The notes beneath the pieces are model-generated. The model was not told the origin of the DNA, did not search any database, and saw only the letters and a list, made by a program, of their open reading frames with translations. A DNA stretch of 64,000 nucleotides from Mercenaria mercenaria (taxonomy: Eukaryota > Mollusca > Bivalvia > Venerida > Veneridae), in assembly GCF_021730395.1 (NCBI RefSeq), contig NC_069361.1, positions 73,913,001 to 73,977,000 of the forward strand, in the 5' to 3' direction. The translations under genes were made by a program, and so were the position numbers. The stretch's first letter is position 1; each line of letters begins with the position of its first letter. Of the stretch, positions 1 to 10,982 are shown piece by piece.

Positions 1-253
1 TTGGCATGTTCCTATCGTATGCTAGATAAAAATGACGGCATAAGAATTTAATGCCTCGAAAAGAGAAATTGAAAGAAGCAAAAAGGAGCAAATTCAGCAG
101 GTTGTATTTAACAAACTGTAGTTTTATAATTTAAAAGTTAACACCCCTTTCTTTTTGTTTTTCTAAAGTAGCGATATACATGTAGTTCTTTATGGGAAAG
201 TAAGTCTCTGAAAATCTGATATGCTAGAAAATGTTGAAAACCGTTAAAAAGTA
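1..253. other. Left edge, no gene seen
   Basis: AT-rich sequence without a supported gene. Its last eight bases (AAAAAGTA, 246-253) are the left target duplication of the next element. Confidence 0.5.
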
Positions 254-898
254 GGAAGTGTCTAGGGGTACAGATCCGTACCTCTAGAATCTGATTCTAG
301 AGGTACGGATCCGTACCTCTAGACAAGCCTGTTAGGGGTTTTCTAGGGGTACGGACCTCCTTCTTCTAGAGATTTAGGGTTATTTACATCTTAAATTTTG
401 TTGAAAATGAAATAACAAATAAGACTTAACCAGTGTTCACTTAAAACTTGGATCTAAATGGTTTACAGATACCAGCGTTCACCCGATTGTTTACCTTTTC
501 TTTCAAAACCTAAATAACCGAGGAACTCCAAATGAATACACTCTTCCGTGCCGATTAGTTTATTGTAAAATAAACTGCTGATAAAAGATTAATGACTGAT
601 TCTAAACCTTGAATGAATTATATTTGAAATTCAGCAGAAAAAAAAATTAATTAGGCATAATAATAAGCACCTATTTATTTTGTTATTTAACAAAATATAA
701 TGATAATCCGCACGGAACTGATTAAGTCTTACTTGTTATTTCATTTTCAACAAAATTTGAAATGTAAATAACCCTTAATCTGTAGAAAAACGGAGGTCCG
801 TACCACTAGAAAACCCCTAACTGGCTTATCTAGAGGTACGGATCCGTACCTCTAGAATCAGATTCTAGAGGTACGGATCAGTACCCCAAGACACTTCC
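254..898. mobile_element. Palindrome-rich MITE with about 170-bp inverted ends
   Basis: The left arm (254-430) and right arm (about 724-898) are inverted copies of each other. Both start GGAAGTGTCT and carry subterminal palindromes built from GGTACGGATCCGTACC and CTAGAATCTGATTCTAG. The 8-bp sequence AAAAAGTA stands on the left at 246-253 and on the right at 900-907, which fits an 8-bp target duplication with one extra A on the right. No coding sequence is seen in the middle. Size, inverted ends and an 8-bp duplication fit a non-autonomous DNA transposon, perhaps hAT-like; the superfamily is inference. Confidence 0.75.
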
Positions 899-1149
899 AA
901 AAAAGTAAGTGGATTTTATATGAAATAAAGAACAGCCGGATTTAGTTATGTTCAGCCTTTATGAGCACATCTTGCCAGATTATGTCATGAAAACTTGATA
1001 CTTTTGGCCTTCTTGCAAGCTGTGTCAGCATGATGGTTCTAGCTTAGGCTGTGTCTATATCCCTGTAAAGGATTAGACAGTATCAGAATATAGATAAGAT
1101 ACTTTCCTGTTCCCAGTTTTCACAAGGTCTAGACTGGGTTATATACATA

Positions 1150-3076
1150 GAGTCAGTGTACCCGGTTTCGCACACATTTCCTAAGAATACCTTCCTTTCT
1201 AACCAAAAGTGATTAAATTTGAGTTTACCTGTATATGTTTAAATAAACACATTTATTTCGGTTTGAAACAAGTTACTTTCATTTCCCACTACAATGACGT
1301 CATACCTCTTAGTGTATTTGATTTGGATAACATATTTTGACCAGTTGTTGCATTTAAGTGTACCCGGTTTCGCACACCCTGCTATTTATAGAATTCAGTG
1401 ATAACAATGCAGTTACTCAACAGACAAATATCAATTAACTATTTAACCATTTATCTAATTCAATTTAAACATATATTTTCCAATAAAACATCTGAAAGTG
1501 AAATTTAAAAGCAGTTATGAAAGTGGAAGCTAGGTACCAGACCCTGTTTTTACTTCTAAAAGCAGAAAAAGCTAAAACAACTGAATACATGAAACAAAAA
1601 TAAAACAATAGAAGCTGTTGAATCACAAAAGACCCCCACAAGTAAAATTATTCGCTTAAGTTCTCCTTTGACTTTGACGAAAATCCTCAACTTTATCCGC
1701 AGGCGGACATCGTGTTGAGTGGGAGGGGTTAAAAACTGCAACGTGCTGTACAATTTGTGGGTGTCATTGTTCCCAAAACGTGCTCTCACTTTTTAAAATC
1801 CAACTGTTATATACACTGTACAATGTTCCATATATTTTTCAATGGATGCCGGGTTGTTGGACTGCGATCTGTTTTAATAAAAACATAAAGCAAACAATCA
1901 AGCTGAAGCCATTTTGCAGGTTGGGGGAACTTCAATAACTGTTGAAATATTTTTTCATTTAGGTAAAGCAGTAGGTAAATACTTACCTGTATGATGGAAT
2001 AGTTATTTTTCAATTTATTTTGCACCTTTTTGTTGTTGGCATAGCCATTTTTTTCATAAAATTTAATATTTTTCAGCCCGCCTATTGGCCTCCATTCATA
2101 TTGTTATTGTTTTCGTCTGCACTTACCAGAACGAGGCTCCAGTGGGCAGTGTACGAAATTCAGATTTGAATCCAATAGCCCGTTCGGGCTACCAGATTAA
2201 AAATTTTCCAAGCCCGACACCAGTTTCACTAGCCCGAACTTTTAACACCTTAAAATACATAATTTTGCACCATATAACATCTTGTTTTACAAACATCTCT
2301 ATGCATGTTTGAAGTAATAAAAAAGACATACAGTACATGTTTGCCATGTTTTTGAAAAATTTTAACTCGAAATACTCCAGTCTAGATCAGCATCGTCAGA
2401 GTCCAAAAGCATCGGACATGACACTCCTTGCCAAAACGAAATCTAAACTGTTATGCCCGATTTTTTAGGATCCGCACTCGCCAATTACTGCAACTCGGAC
2501 TGTTGACAATTTGTAAGATGTAATACCGAGTGCTGAATACACATTTACACACACGCTGATAGCATAATTTAAGCTCCGCCTACTGCAGGTACTTGTGAGA
2601 TTTTCGCGAGAAGTGTGAAAGCTAATCAAATTATCCGTTACGCTAGAGGTGATTGTATTCAGCCAATTAGCGCTGCGGTTACGTCTTTGACACTGTGTTT
2701 GATTGTCAACACGTTAGAGTGCAAAAACCAATAATTCCATAAGCGTTTCTCAGTCTGGAAAATCACGATGCAGTACTCGTTTAATTAGCATGTTTTTTTT
2801 TTAAACAAATGAGGAAAATTCGGTAGTCCAGTCGGGCTTGTACCTGTGGAAAATCGGTAGCCCGAGCTGAAATTTGGTAGCCACGGGCTGTCGGACTACC
2901 GTGAATTTCGAACACTGAGTGGGGAAGGACCCCTTGTGTCAAACTATGTAGGGAATAACTCAGTTTCGTGAAATGATAACGGAGAATTGTTGAATTTTCT
3001 GCTTTATTCTCACAAAGTACATGAATTTACTGGGTGTGCGAAACCGCGTACAGTGCGAAACCGGGTACACTGACTC
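1150..3076. mobile_element. TA-flanked 1.9-kb DNA element (Tc1/mariner-like ends)
   Basis: The ends are inverted copies of about 24 bp beginning GAGTCAGTGTACCCGG. They are flanked by TA at 1148-1149 and 3077-3078, as expected for Tc1/mariner insertion. A further copy of TGTACCCGGTTTCGCACAC lies at about 1359-1378, and an inverted imperfect one at about 3033-3052, so the ends carry subterminal repeats. No transposase reading frame is recognised. A second element (2147-2917) is nested inside. The element lies just 3' of a probable host exon at 3293-3431, so it may sit in that gene's first intron. Confidence 0.65.
2147..2917. mobile_element. Nested CAGTGT-ended MITE
   Basis: The left end CAGTGTACGAAATTCA and the inverted right end CAGTGTTCGAAATTCA are matching terminal repeats. 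They are followed on both sides by several AGCCCG / CGGGCT motifs. The hexamer AGTGGG directly flanks both sides (2141-2146 and 2918-2923). CAGTGT ends are typical of hAT elements, but only 6 bp of flanking duplication can be matched. It lies wholly inside the TA-flanked element and is therefore younger. Confidence 0.6.
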
Positions 3077-3292
3077 TACATCCCCAACGGTACCAGACTT
3101 AGAAGTTTGAGGATTTGTTTCAGTATCAGGGATAAACGATTAAAAATGCTTGCTTTTAAAGAAAATTATGTAATTTGAAGTTGAAAAGCATAAGACAACT
3201 TCTCGAAAATAGCATACCCCTTCGCGAAAACTAATGTCATTAAAATAAAAATTAATTTGAACAACAATATTTTTTCAACATGGCATCAGTAC

Positions 3293-3431
3293 TTTTGAAA
3301 AATCCATTTGCAGTTTCCTTAAACTCTTCTGCCTTTTTAACATCGTCGTCTGATGGCGATCTCTGTTCCGTTGCTACACATGACCCGGAATTGTTTTCAC
3401 CTTCTCCACCCGGCGTGTTTTCGTCCGCCAT
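3293..3431 (-). CDS. Probable first coding exon of a TPR protein (protein phosphatase 5-like)
   Basis: Reading the minus strand from ATG at 3431 (context AAATATGGCGG) gives an acidic, Gly/Ser-rich leader of about 30 residues. It is followed by KKAEEFKETANGFFK, the start of a tetratricopeptide helix. This arrangement, and the KAEEFK..AN.FFK wording, resemble the N-terminus of serine/threonine phosphatase 5 (PPP5C), where KRAEELKTQANDYFK follows a short leader. The exon probably ends at 3293 before GTACTG (phase 1), a weak donor; the open frame otherwise stops 51 bases beyond. Remaining exons would lie at lower coordinates, most likely outside the window. GC and CpG content are clearly higher than in the flanks, as expected of a first exon. 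Other TPR co-chaperones remain possible. Confidence 0.5.
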
Positions 3432-3606
3432 ATTTTAGACTATTTTGCTCTTCAAATGAAGAGTGTAGGCAACGGGGTTACCCCAGGTCAGACACTGCTA
3501 TTGATTTCATTGTGGGAAGACATTAAAAAAAACCTTGGACGCAGCCGATCAACTTTTTTTCTATTTCAATTCAAAGCAAGCTAGAATCTAGGAAGTTATA
3601 TAAAGC
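3432..3606 (-). promoter_or_regulatory. Putative promoter / 5' flank of the TPR exon
   Basis: This stretch lies directly upstream of the minus-strand ATG at 3431. No TATA box was recognised, and the assignment rests only on position. It ends at a 90-bp hairpin. Confidence 0.25.
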
Positions 3607-3696
3607 ATACTCATGTACTGTTTGGGACCCACATTCCCAAAAGCCATACTGCATGGCTTTTGGTATACATGTGGGTCCCAAACAGTACATGAGTAT
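3607..3696. repeat. Near-perfect 90-bp hairpin
   Basis: Two 28-bp arms (beginning ATACTCATGTACTG, and its inverse ending at 3696) match exactly. They enclose a second inverted pair, CCAAAAGCCAT / ATGGCTTTTGG, around a 5-base loop. It stands immediately 5' of the LINE fragment and upstream of the TPR exon. Confidence 0.85.
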
Positions 3697-3739
3697 AGAT
3701 CTCAAATAGAAAAAGTTCAGAGAAGGGACATGCGTTGTA

Positions 3740-4770
3740 CCCTCAGTTGTTTATGGAACTCTTCCTGGTATATATCAATGACTTACCAAACTCGGTCAAA
3801 TGTAACGCAAGAATGTTTGCAGATGACACCATAATATACCTTACCATCAACTCCATTTCAGATAGTGTATCTCTGCAACAAGACCTCATTAACTTAGAAA
3901 CCTGGGAGAAGACATGGTCCATGGAGTTCAACCCGGACAAGTGTGAAGTCCTTAGAATCATTAGAAAGAAAAATCCTGTGATCTACCCCTACAAACTTCA
4001 CAACATAGAGTTAAAAACTTGTGAGGCAGCTAAATACCTAGGCATAACCATTTCCAAAGATCTAAACTGGTCCAAACACATTGACAATATCACTTCCAAA
4101 GCAACTTCCACTCTTCGCTTCATACAACGGAATGTGATAACTGACAATAAAAAGGTCAAAATTGCTGCCTATAACACCTATGTCCGCCCTCAACTTGAGT
4201 ACTGTTCAAGCGTCTGGCATCCTTGGCAAAAAAAAAACCCTCACTAGCAAAGTCGAAAATGTCCAAAGGTCAGCTGCTAGGTACGTCATGTACGACTACA
4301 GTTACACCAGTAGTGTTACACAAATGCTGAAAACTTTAGAATGGAATACACTCCAATATAGAAGGTTACACAACTCATTAGTAATGTTTTATAAAATAAG
4401 GACCCAGACAGTTGCAGTCGACTAATCTCAACTTATTCCAACTAGAAACCTAAATTACTTAATCCCCATGTCTCACACTCAGTACTTTTCTAACTCCTAC
4501 TTCCCAAGGACCATCCGACTCTGGAACTCCCTACCAACTTATGTTAAATCTAGCCCCAGTCTCAGTATCTTTAGAGAGAGGCTTGCGGTGGTCAGTATGT
4601 AATTCTATTGCCTCTGTCCCATTTTAACTGTAGCATACTGTCTATTTTAGCTTTTATTCTTTTAACATTGTAACATATCATTTCTTTAACAACTGTTTCT
4701 CTGACAGCGCCGCCCAGTGATAGTCGGAAATCGACGGTTGGGTGAAAGATGTAGATGTAGATGTAGATAG
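3740..4770 (+). mobile_element. 5'-truncated non-LTR retrotransposon (LINE), 3' end of reverse transcriptase
   Basis: Translation shows the catalytic FADDT block of a non-LTR reverse transcriptase (about 3807-3821), preceded by VYINDLPNS. It is followed by the thumb region with AAKYLGITI, YVRPQLEYCSSVWHPW and, near the end, TIRLWNSLP. This order is that of jockey/CR1-like LINEs. The frame shifts once in the A-run at about 4229-4238 (WHPWQ then KTLTSKVENVQRSAARY in the next frame). A TAA at 4423-4425 interrupts that frame before the natural end at 4602. The copy ends in a GATGTA-repeat tail (4748-4770), a typical LINE tail. It is a dead, 5'-truncated copy. Confidence 0.9.
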
Positions 4771-4850
4771 GAATTACTGTACTAAATTAAGGGGTAAGGA
4801 AAAATATTTACCATCGCTTTGTGAAACAATGAACATAAGTTATAACTGTA

Positions 4851-5794
4851 TCCCAGCCAGCATTCTATATCGGTCCGATATCAAACCGACGTCGTTGTCT
4901 ATAACGGCCCGATATCGGCTTCAATTTCGGCTGCAAATAGGAATGATGTCGGCCCGACGTCGGCAGACGATATCGGGCCAACATCATAATGGCATCGGTC
5001 CGACATTGGCAAACGATATTTGGCCAACATCAAAATGATATCGACCCGATATTGGCAGATCATATCGTTGTCGCGAAATAGTGAGACACGCAGTGCTTCA
5101 TCATAGTTTTCTTCGAATATACACTTTATAAATTCTCAGAGTAATTTACTTGGGAACATATGTGTCTCGCATCATGTGTATGATGGTTATTTGATTTTAT
5201 TGATATAATATTTTTCACAACTATATACTACATGTTTTATACAGTTACGTAAGTTTTCTGTATATTCTTAACACTATTAAACTTGTTCAATTAGAATTTT
5301 AAACATATTTATATTTTTCATTTTTTTGTAAATATAAATATGTCTATGGCGGCATTCTACAAAAAATGCATCTTAATTATAACCTCCCTTTATTACATAT
5401 AAAATTTTGATAAATACCGTCTACCAATTTTGTTTGGAACCTAGTTTGATTAATTCTGGCATACATCATATTTGCTTAATAAATTAGCACACATAAACAA
5501 TTAGATTACTTTTTCACGTTTATCAATAACATTTTGAAAAATATAGCTATATTAGAGAATCCAATATCGGTCCGATGTCAATCCGACTTACGAAATAGTT
5601 ACACTGATTGATGTCGATCTACCGATCAATATTTTGCGGCAGTTCAACGCTCCGATCTCGGCGATATATGATCATTTTGTGTCGATTCGCCGTAAAACCT
5701 AACACACTCACTCACAACGGCCCGACGTCGGCACATTTTGCCGACATTCCGACATTATACCAATATCGGGCCAATATAGTCATGCTGGCTGGGA
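4851..5794. mobile_element. TA-flanked element with TCCCAGCCAGCAT ends and GATATCGG arrays
   Basis: The terminal inverted repeats TCCCAGCCAGCAT are exact and are flanked by TA on both sides (4849-4850, 5795-5796). Inside each end lie many degenerate palindromic units of the form GATATCGGGCC / CCGACGTCGG (4868-5070 and 5562-5780). The centre is AT-rich without a gene. These subterminal palindromes could be transposase-binding sites; that role is inference, and the superfamily is not assigned. Confidence 0.75.
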
Positions 5795-5796
5795 TA

Positions 5797-8370
5797 GAGC
5801 TTTTGAATTACCATATATCTTAAGAACAGCGAACACCAAGTATACCTTACCCCAAGCAATTTGCTGGTACACAATTACTGCTGGGTCAACTGAGGCAAGG
5901 ACACACATCTACAATGTGATCGAGTTGCCAGAAATCAAACCAGCGTTGCCTTCAACTCCGTCGGGAAGCGCCGTAATTAGAACCCTACGATGACCAATTT
6001 TATAATCAAATATAATTATAGCCGGGCAACTAAAATACTTCAAATTGCACAGAAAACATAACATTTCAAGATTTTAAAAATAATTTCATAATCCATAGCA
6101 ACATGTACATTTTAAAGAATCAGCTGATGTCTCATTAAATCTTTTACGGGTTTCCTATACCTTTTTTTTCAACCAATGCGAAAATAACAGTGTTGGTATC
6201 AGTTTGGGGAGTGGTCGATATTTTAACTGCAATAAAGACATTTAGAAAATAATTATATGGTATCGCAGACATGTCTCTTCAAAAGTTGCCTCACAACTCT
6301 CGCGAGTACCGGGTGCCTTGCGATTTAGGGTCCTTGCGACATAGAAAGGACAGCTGAGGACTTTAAATAGAAGTAAAATCGCTCTTTTTGAAACTGGTAC
6401 CAATGGCATTTATTCATTACCAGGCCATATTAGTAAGACAATTTAAGCTAATGTATGATTTCCGAATATAGATGGACAGAGGAATTGCAACAGCATTTAC
6501 TTGTAGGACATGAAAGAACAAGGCTTGGTTTTAAAAACAATTAAAAGAGAGTAATATTTCTTGCATATCAATTTAAAAAAATAAGTTAATAATAGAATTC
6601 TATTCACTACTTAGAAGGCTTTTTTTTTCTTCTCAAAAATGTTAATTAGTGCAACAAACGTATCAGACTGTTACAATATACACACGTCGTAGCAAATTAC
6701 TTTTGGGTTTCAAAATACTCTACTTATAGTGCAGATTGTAGTTGCCAATATGCTCAGTTTCGTCTAATTCAAGGGCAATAACTCCACAGTGATAAAGACT
6801 TTCCTGCTTGTTATCGAAGTTGGACAAGATAATTATGTCCATCATAATAATATTCTAACTAACTTTGGGGAAACTTGCGAACTGCTAAAGTTATAAGGGG
6901 ACTCTGACAATTTACACAATTTCAAGTAACCCAAGAGCCATAACCCAAGAGTTACTATGTCTATATGGCTGGTTATCGAACTTATGCGAGATATCATGTC
7001 CATAAAAATAGTGACAAAGTTTGGTAAACACTGGAGAATAACTATTTAAGTTAGGACACCGTCAATTTTCGCATTTGTCAGTAATTCAATGGCCCTTACT
7101 CAAGAGCCACTATGGACAGTCAAGCTGGTTATCAAACTTGGCCGAGATGTTCATTCTGACTTATACGGCAGTAATAGGTATTTAAACAGTATGAAAAAAA
7201 AAGGTTTTGTTTACAAATAGGTGGCTGGTGCGTTTATAAGGGGGAGGGGGCGTTAATACTAGGGTATATGTCAGTAGATGTATATCCTGACAATATGCGT
7301 AAGTTCACTTATTAACAACTGGCAGTTGTGCTGTTTGGGCTAGGTCCATTAAAAACTGGTACAGGAATTATCTGTAAAGCAAAATACAACGTTTTGTAAA
7401 AGTTCAAAGGGCCATAACTCTTTAAGCAGATATGGTAATGCATGTTTTGACAATATGAGAAAGTTCACTTTATAATGATACTTATCTGTAAACTTAGTTT
7501 GGACAAATTAAATCTGTTAAAAATTGTGGAAGAGTTATTCGGACACTCGAAGCTTCTTATTATTGCTTCTTTTTAATTGCACAATATACAGCATTCTGAA
7601 AAGTTTCAAAGGGCCGTAACTCTTTAGCTAGGCATGTGGTACATACATACCCGCTGACAATTTGCGCAGATCACTTCATAGCGATACATTTCTGTAAGTC
7701 TGGACCAGATCCCTTGAAAACTGTAGGAGGATTTATCCATATGCAGCATTCGGACCAAAATCCAAAATCTTTAAAAAGTTAATAAGAATTTGTTTACAAA
7801 TAATATATTCTTCAGAAAGTACCTGGTTTCCTTCAAAATACTTGCTGGTTTTAAATGTCGCATTTTTGAAATTCTTATGATAACGACAGTGGAATGAAGT
7901 ATTCAATAAAGTCTTATTTTAAATCTTTACAGTAGACCTATTTTAACTTACTTTCTCATGCTTCATGTATATAAATCATTGCATTCAATAAATTAGTATA
8001 CATATTATATGATATGCTCATTATTACCCGACTAATTAGCGAAAAGAAACTTAAAAACATTGAAACAAAAATATGTAAGGTAAACAAGAAAAGTTAATGA
8101 AATGCAAGACTGAACATGAATAAAAATGGCGAATTAAATCTCCTACAGTAGTGCTGTATTACATGTCAGTTCGTCTATAGAAACACTGACTTTTAATTCG
8201 TCCTTGGAGAACTTGGATATAAACTCAAAGATTTTCAAGTTTAAATCTATCATGAATTATATGTACAATGAATTGCTATCTTGAACTTGAATAAATGGAA
8301 TACTAAGGCATACTGTGCATTGATTGTATAAGTTTATGGGTAATAACCCTTCCCGGCTAGCTATTTAAAT
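5797..8370. other. Intergenic; diverged interspersed repeats, no gene seen
   Basis: No supported gene. Between about 6,700 and 7,790 there are diverged units of the type 'gggccataactctt' and 'ggttatcgaacttggccgag' recurring every 150-200 bp. They are related in wording to the element at 36,999-37,436, so this is probably an old tandem-cored element. The rest is AT-rich and featureless by eye. The promoter of the NHL gene should lie at the right end, but no motif is clear. Confidence 0.4.
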
Positions 8371-10545
8371 ATGACGAACCGCGAAGATTCAAATCGGAAA
8401 CGTGCTTTAAGAGATATCCTGAGTTACGAGGATACATTGACTGTAGACGTGGAAAATACAGTTCACAAGATCAGGGAACGAGCTAAAACGTTACATTCTG
8501 AACTGGATATGTACGTAACAAATCTCCTGAACCAGATTAAGCATAAGTTTGAACAAGAGTTAAAAAAGGTACGTTATACTGTTGAGAAGTTGAAAACAGG
8601 CGACCTAAGCCCAAGGGGTAAAGCCATGTCCAGATCGAGTTCACTTGACCGGTCACCACGATACAGGTCCACCCCTCGCTCGAACATTGACTTCGGCCTG
8701 AATACTAGCCGAACGTCAGTGAGGTATGGAGACGTGGACGAGATGCACCAGTTTGATAAGAAAGAGATTCATTTCTTTGAAGGTGAAGCGAGTGACAAAG
8801 TATTTGAGAGGCTTGTCGGTACCTACACGTTTGAAGCGACGACGCCTATATCATTCAATGCCGTCCAGCGGTCTATACTCGCCGACAGGAAGTCAGAGGT
8901 GAAACTAGTAAAAACTTTTAAGGTAAGACATGATTTGGTATTGACGTGTTGTTTTACTGGTTAAGTTGTGATTCATCCAATATTTTTGATGCCAGGCATG
9001 ATCGTCTATTTATTTAAAGCCATTATGATAATCTTGCCGGGATTTCTCTAGCGAAAATATCAAAATATAAAAAAGACGTCATATTTCACACCAGATATTA
9101 TCATAAGTAGAAAAAGCCGCCTATTTTCTTTAATAATCTGACTATACATGTGCGATAAAATGCATCTGACTGAGCATTTAAACATATTTTTCTACTTTCA
9201 AAATATTTTTCAATACAAGTAATACGACCGAGGATACAACGCATAATAGCATTCAATCATCTTTCATAAAAATATAATAATAACGAAACAGTAGAAAAGG
9301 TTCATGATTGTATATATATAAAAAATATAGGTAATAATAGGTAATTCGATTTTATTTATACACATGCATATATATATTTAGGTTGGGGATAAGAGCGAGA
9401 CCGTACATGCCATAGCCCCAGTGGAGGAGGATCAAGCCTGGATTTGCTGTGGCTGGGGGTCAAGAAACCTCAGCCTTTATGACAGACATGGACAGAAGAG
9501 AAAAACAGCGTCCTTAGATATACAGGTTCCCATTTTTTTTCATTGTATCAGTTTTAATATGAATTATTTTAAAATATATCTAATAAAATAAAAGTTTTAA
9601 ACAGAATGTGATTAGGATTATTCAGCGTTTTTCTTTAATAAAGTTTTAGCCGAAATAAGCCAACTCAGTGTTCAGAAAATTAGAAGTGAAGTGTTTTTTC
9701 AGAAATATTTTATTGATGCATTTGACGGATAGTCATCATTCAGACGCTTTTTTATTTTTTATAATTTAATTATACATTTGAATGTTTAAAGTTCCTTATG
9801 AGGAAGCCTTAAAGCGCCATCTGTAAGGAAAAACATTATTTTACAGGTAAATGACGCCTGCACCTTTCACGACGGGAAAGAGGACGCTGTTCTGGTTTCC
9901 AGCTTCCGTGAGAAGAGCATTAAACGTCTGAATCAAGAATCCTTACGCACATCAGATTTCGCTTATACTTCCCTGTTCCCCGGCGGCCTCGCGGCAGATC
10001 GACGTAGCGGTATTTACGTCTGCTTCCGAGACAGCTACCAGCGGCAAGCAATATTTGGTTCCCGGCGTATGGTCGCCAAGCTGTCAAAACACGGTGAACT
10101 TGGTGCCACCGTAGAAAAAAATGAGGAGCAGACTAACATATTCGGATATCCATTCCGGATAGCGGTAAACATGAACGGAGATGTTTGTGTCTCCGACTAC
10201 GGCGACGGAACAAGAGGCGTGACCATTTTGGCAAAGGATGACCGATCGAAGGAACTGCGTGTCAAATGTTGGTACAAAGGTCCGCCTACTGGAATTGGTA
10301 GTGACCAGCCTTTTCTCCCGCACGGAATCGTCTGCGACGAAGAGGGACATATTCTTGTATCGGACTGGAACAATGACTGTATACACGTCCTGGACAGAGA
10401 TGGAAATTTCCTTCTTAATCTGATTGGCAAAAAGGATGGTTTAGAAGGCCCGAATGCACTTGGTCTCGATAAAAGGGGCTATCTTTGGGTAGGGGACAGT
10501 CATGGTGTGGTTAGAGTTTTCAAATATTCTGTATATGATGGTTGA
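8371..10545 (+). CDS. NHL-repeat protein with N-terminal coiled coil (TRIM-like, no RING/B-box)
   Basis: Three coding exons join in phase 0: 8371-8922, 9382-9525 and 9847-10545, giving 464 codons. Donors are AAG|GTAAGA and CAG|GTTCCC (the second is weak); acceptors are TTTAG and TTACAG. Residues of about 20-70 are heptad-rich and charged, a likely coiled coil. A Ser/Arg-rich linker (about 80-115) follows. The C-terminal half holds beta-propeller NHL blades, best seen in PFRIAVNMNGDVCVSDY, PHGIVCDEEGHILVSDWNN and PNALGLDKRGYLWVGDS. Such proteins resemble the C-terminal part of TRIM2/3/71 and are greatly expanded in bivalves; NHL propellers usually bind RNA or protein. There is no RING or B-box, so ubiquitin-ligase activity is not expected. 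The ATG at 8371 is the first in frame and directly precedes the coiled coil; an upstream exon cannot be excluded. Confidence 0.85.
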
Positions 10546-10960
10546 ACTCCTAAATGTACTTTGGTCACATGTCATTATATAAAGCAGTGCGTGCTTTTTA
10601 GAAAACTATATTTAATCTGTTTTGAAAAGACATTATTGACCTTATTGTTCTAGTTATGATGTGAGTGCATGTACCTGAATTATTAATTAACTGGAGTATA
10701 CGCGACAAAATTATTTCTCTCTGTCAGCGCCTTCTTGAATCAATACAAATTTAAATGTACTTCTGCAGTTACGTGTCTCCAGAGTATAATGTAATTGTTC
10801 ATATTTGCACTTCTTACTGCTCAAATGTACAGACTCGTGTCTCTGGAACACTGCCAATTAAATATATACAATCATTATATATAAAGTGTTATTTTGTGAC
10901 ATCTGTTGGACCTTCTGTTTTATTTTTGATCCTATTTTTTATCGAAAGTACTTGCTCCTT

Positions 10961-10982
10961 CTCCGCGCCTGTGGGCGCGGAG
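10961..10982. repeat. GC-rich perfect hairpin downstream of the NHL gene
   Basis: The 9-bp stem CTCCGCGCC / GGCGCGGAG around loop TGTG stands out in AT-rich sequence, about 415 bp after the NHL stop codon. It could be a 3'-UTR structure or a remnant of a repeat. Confidence 0.6.
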
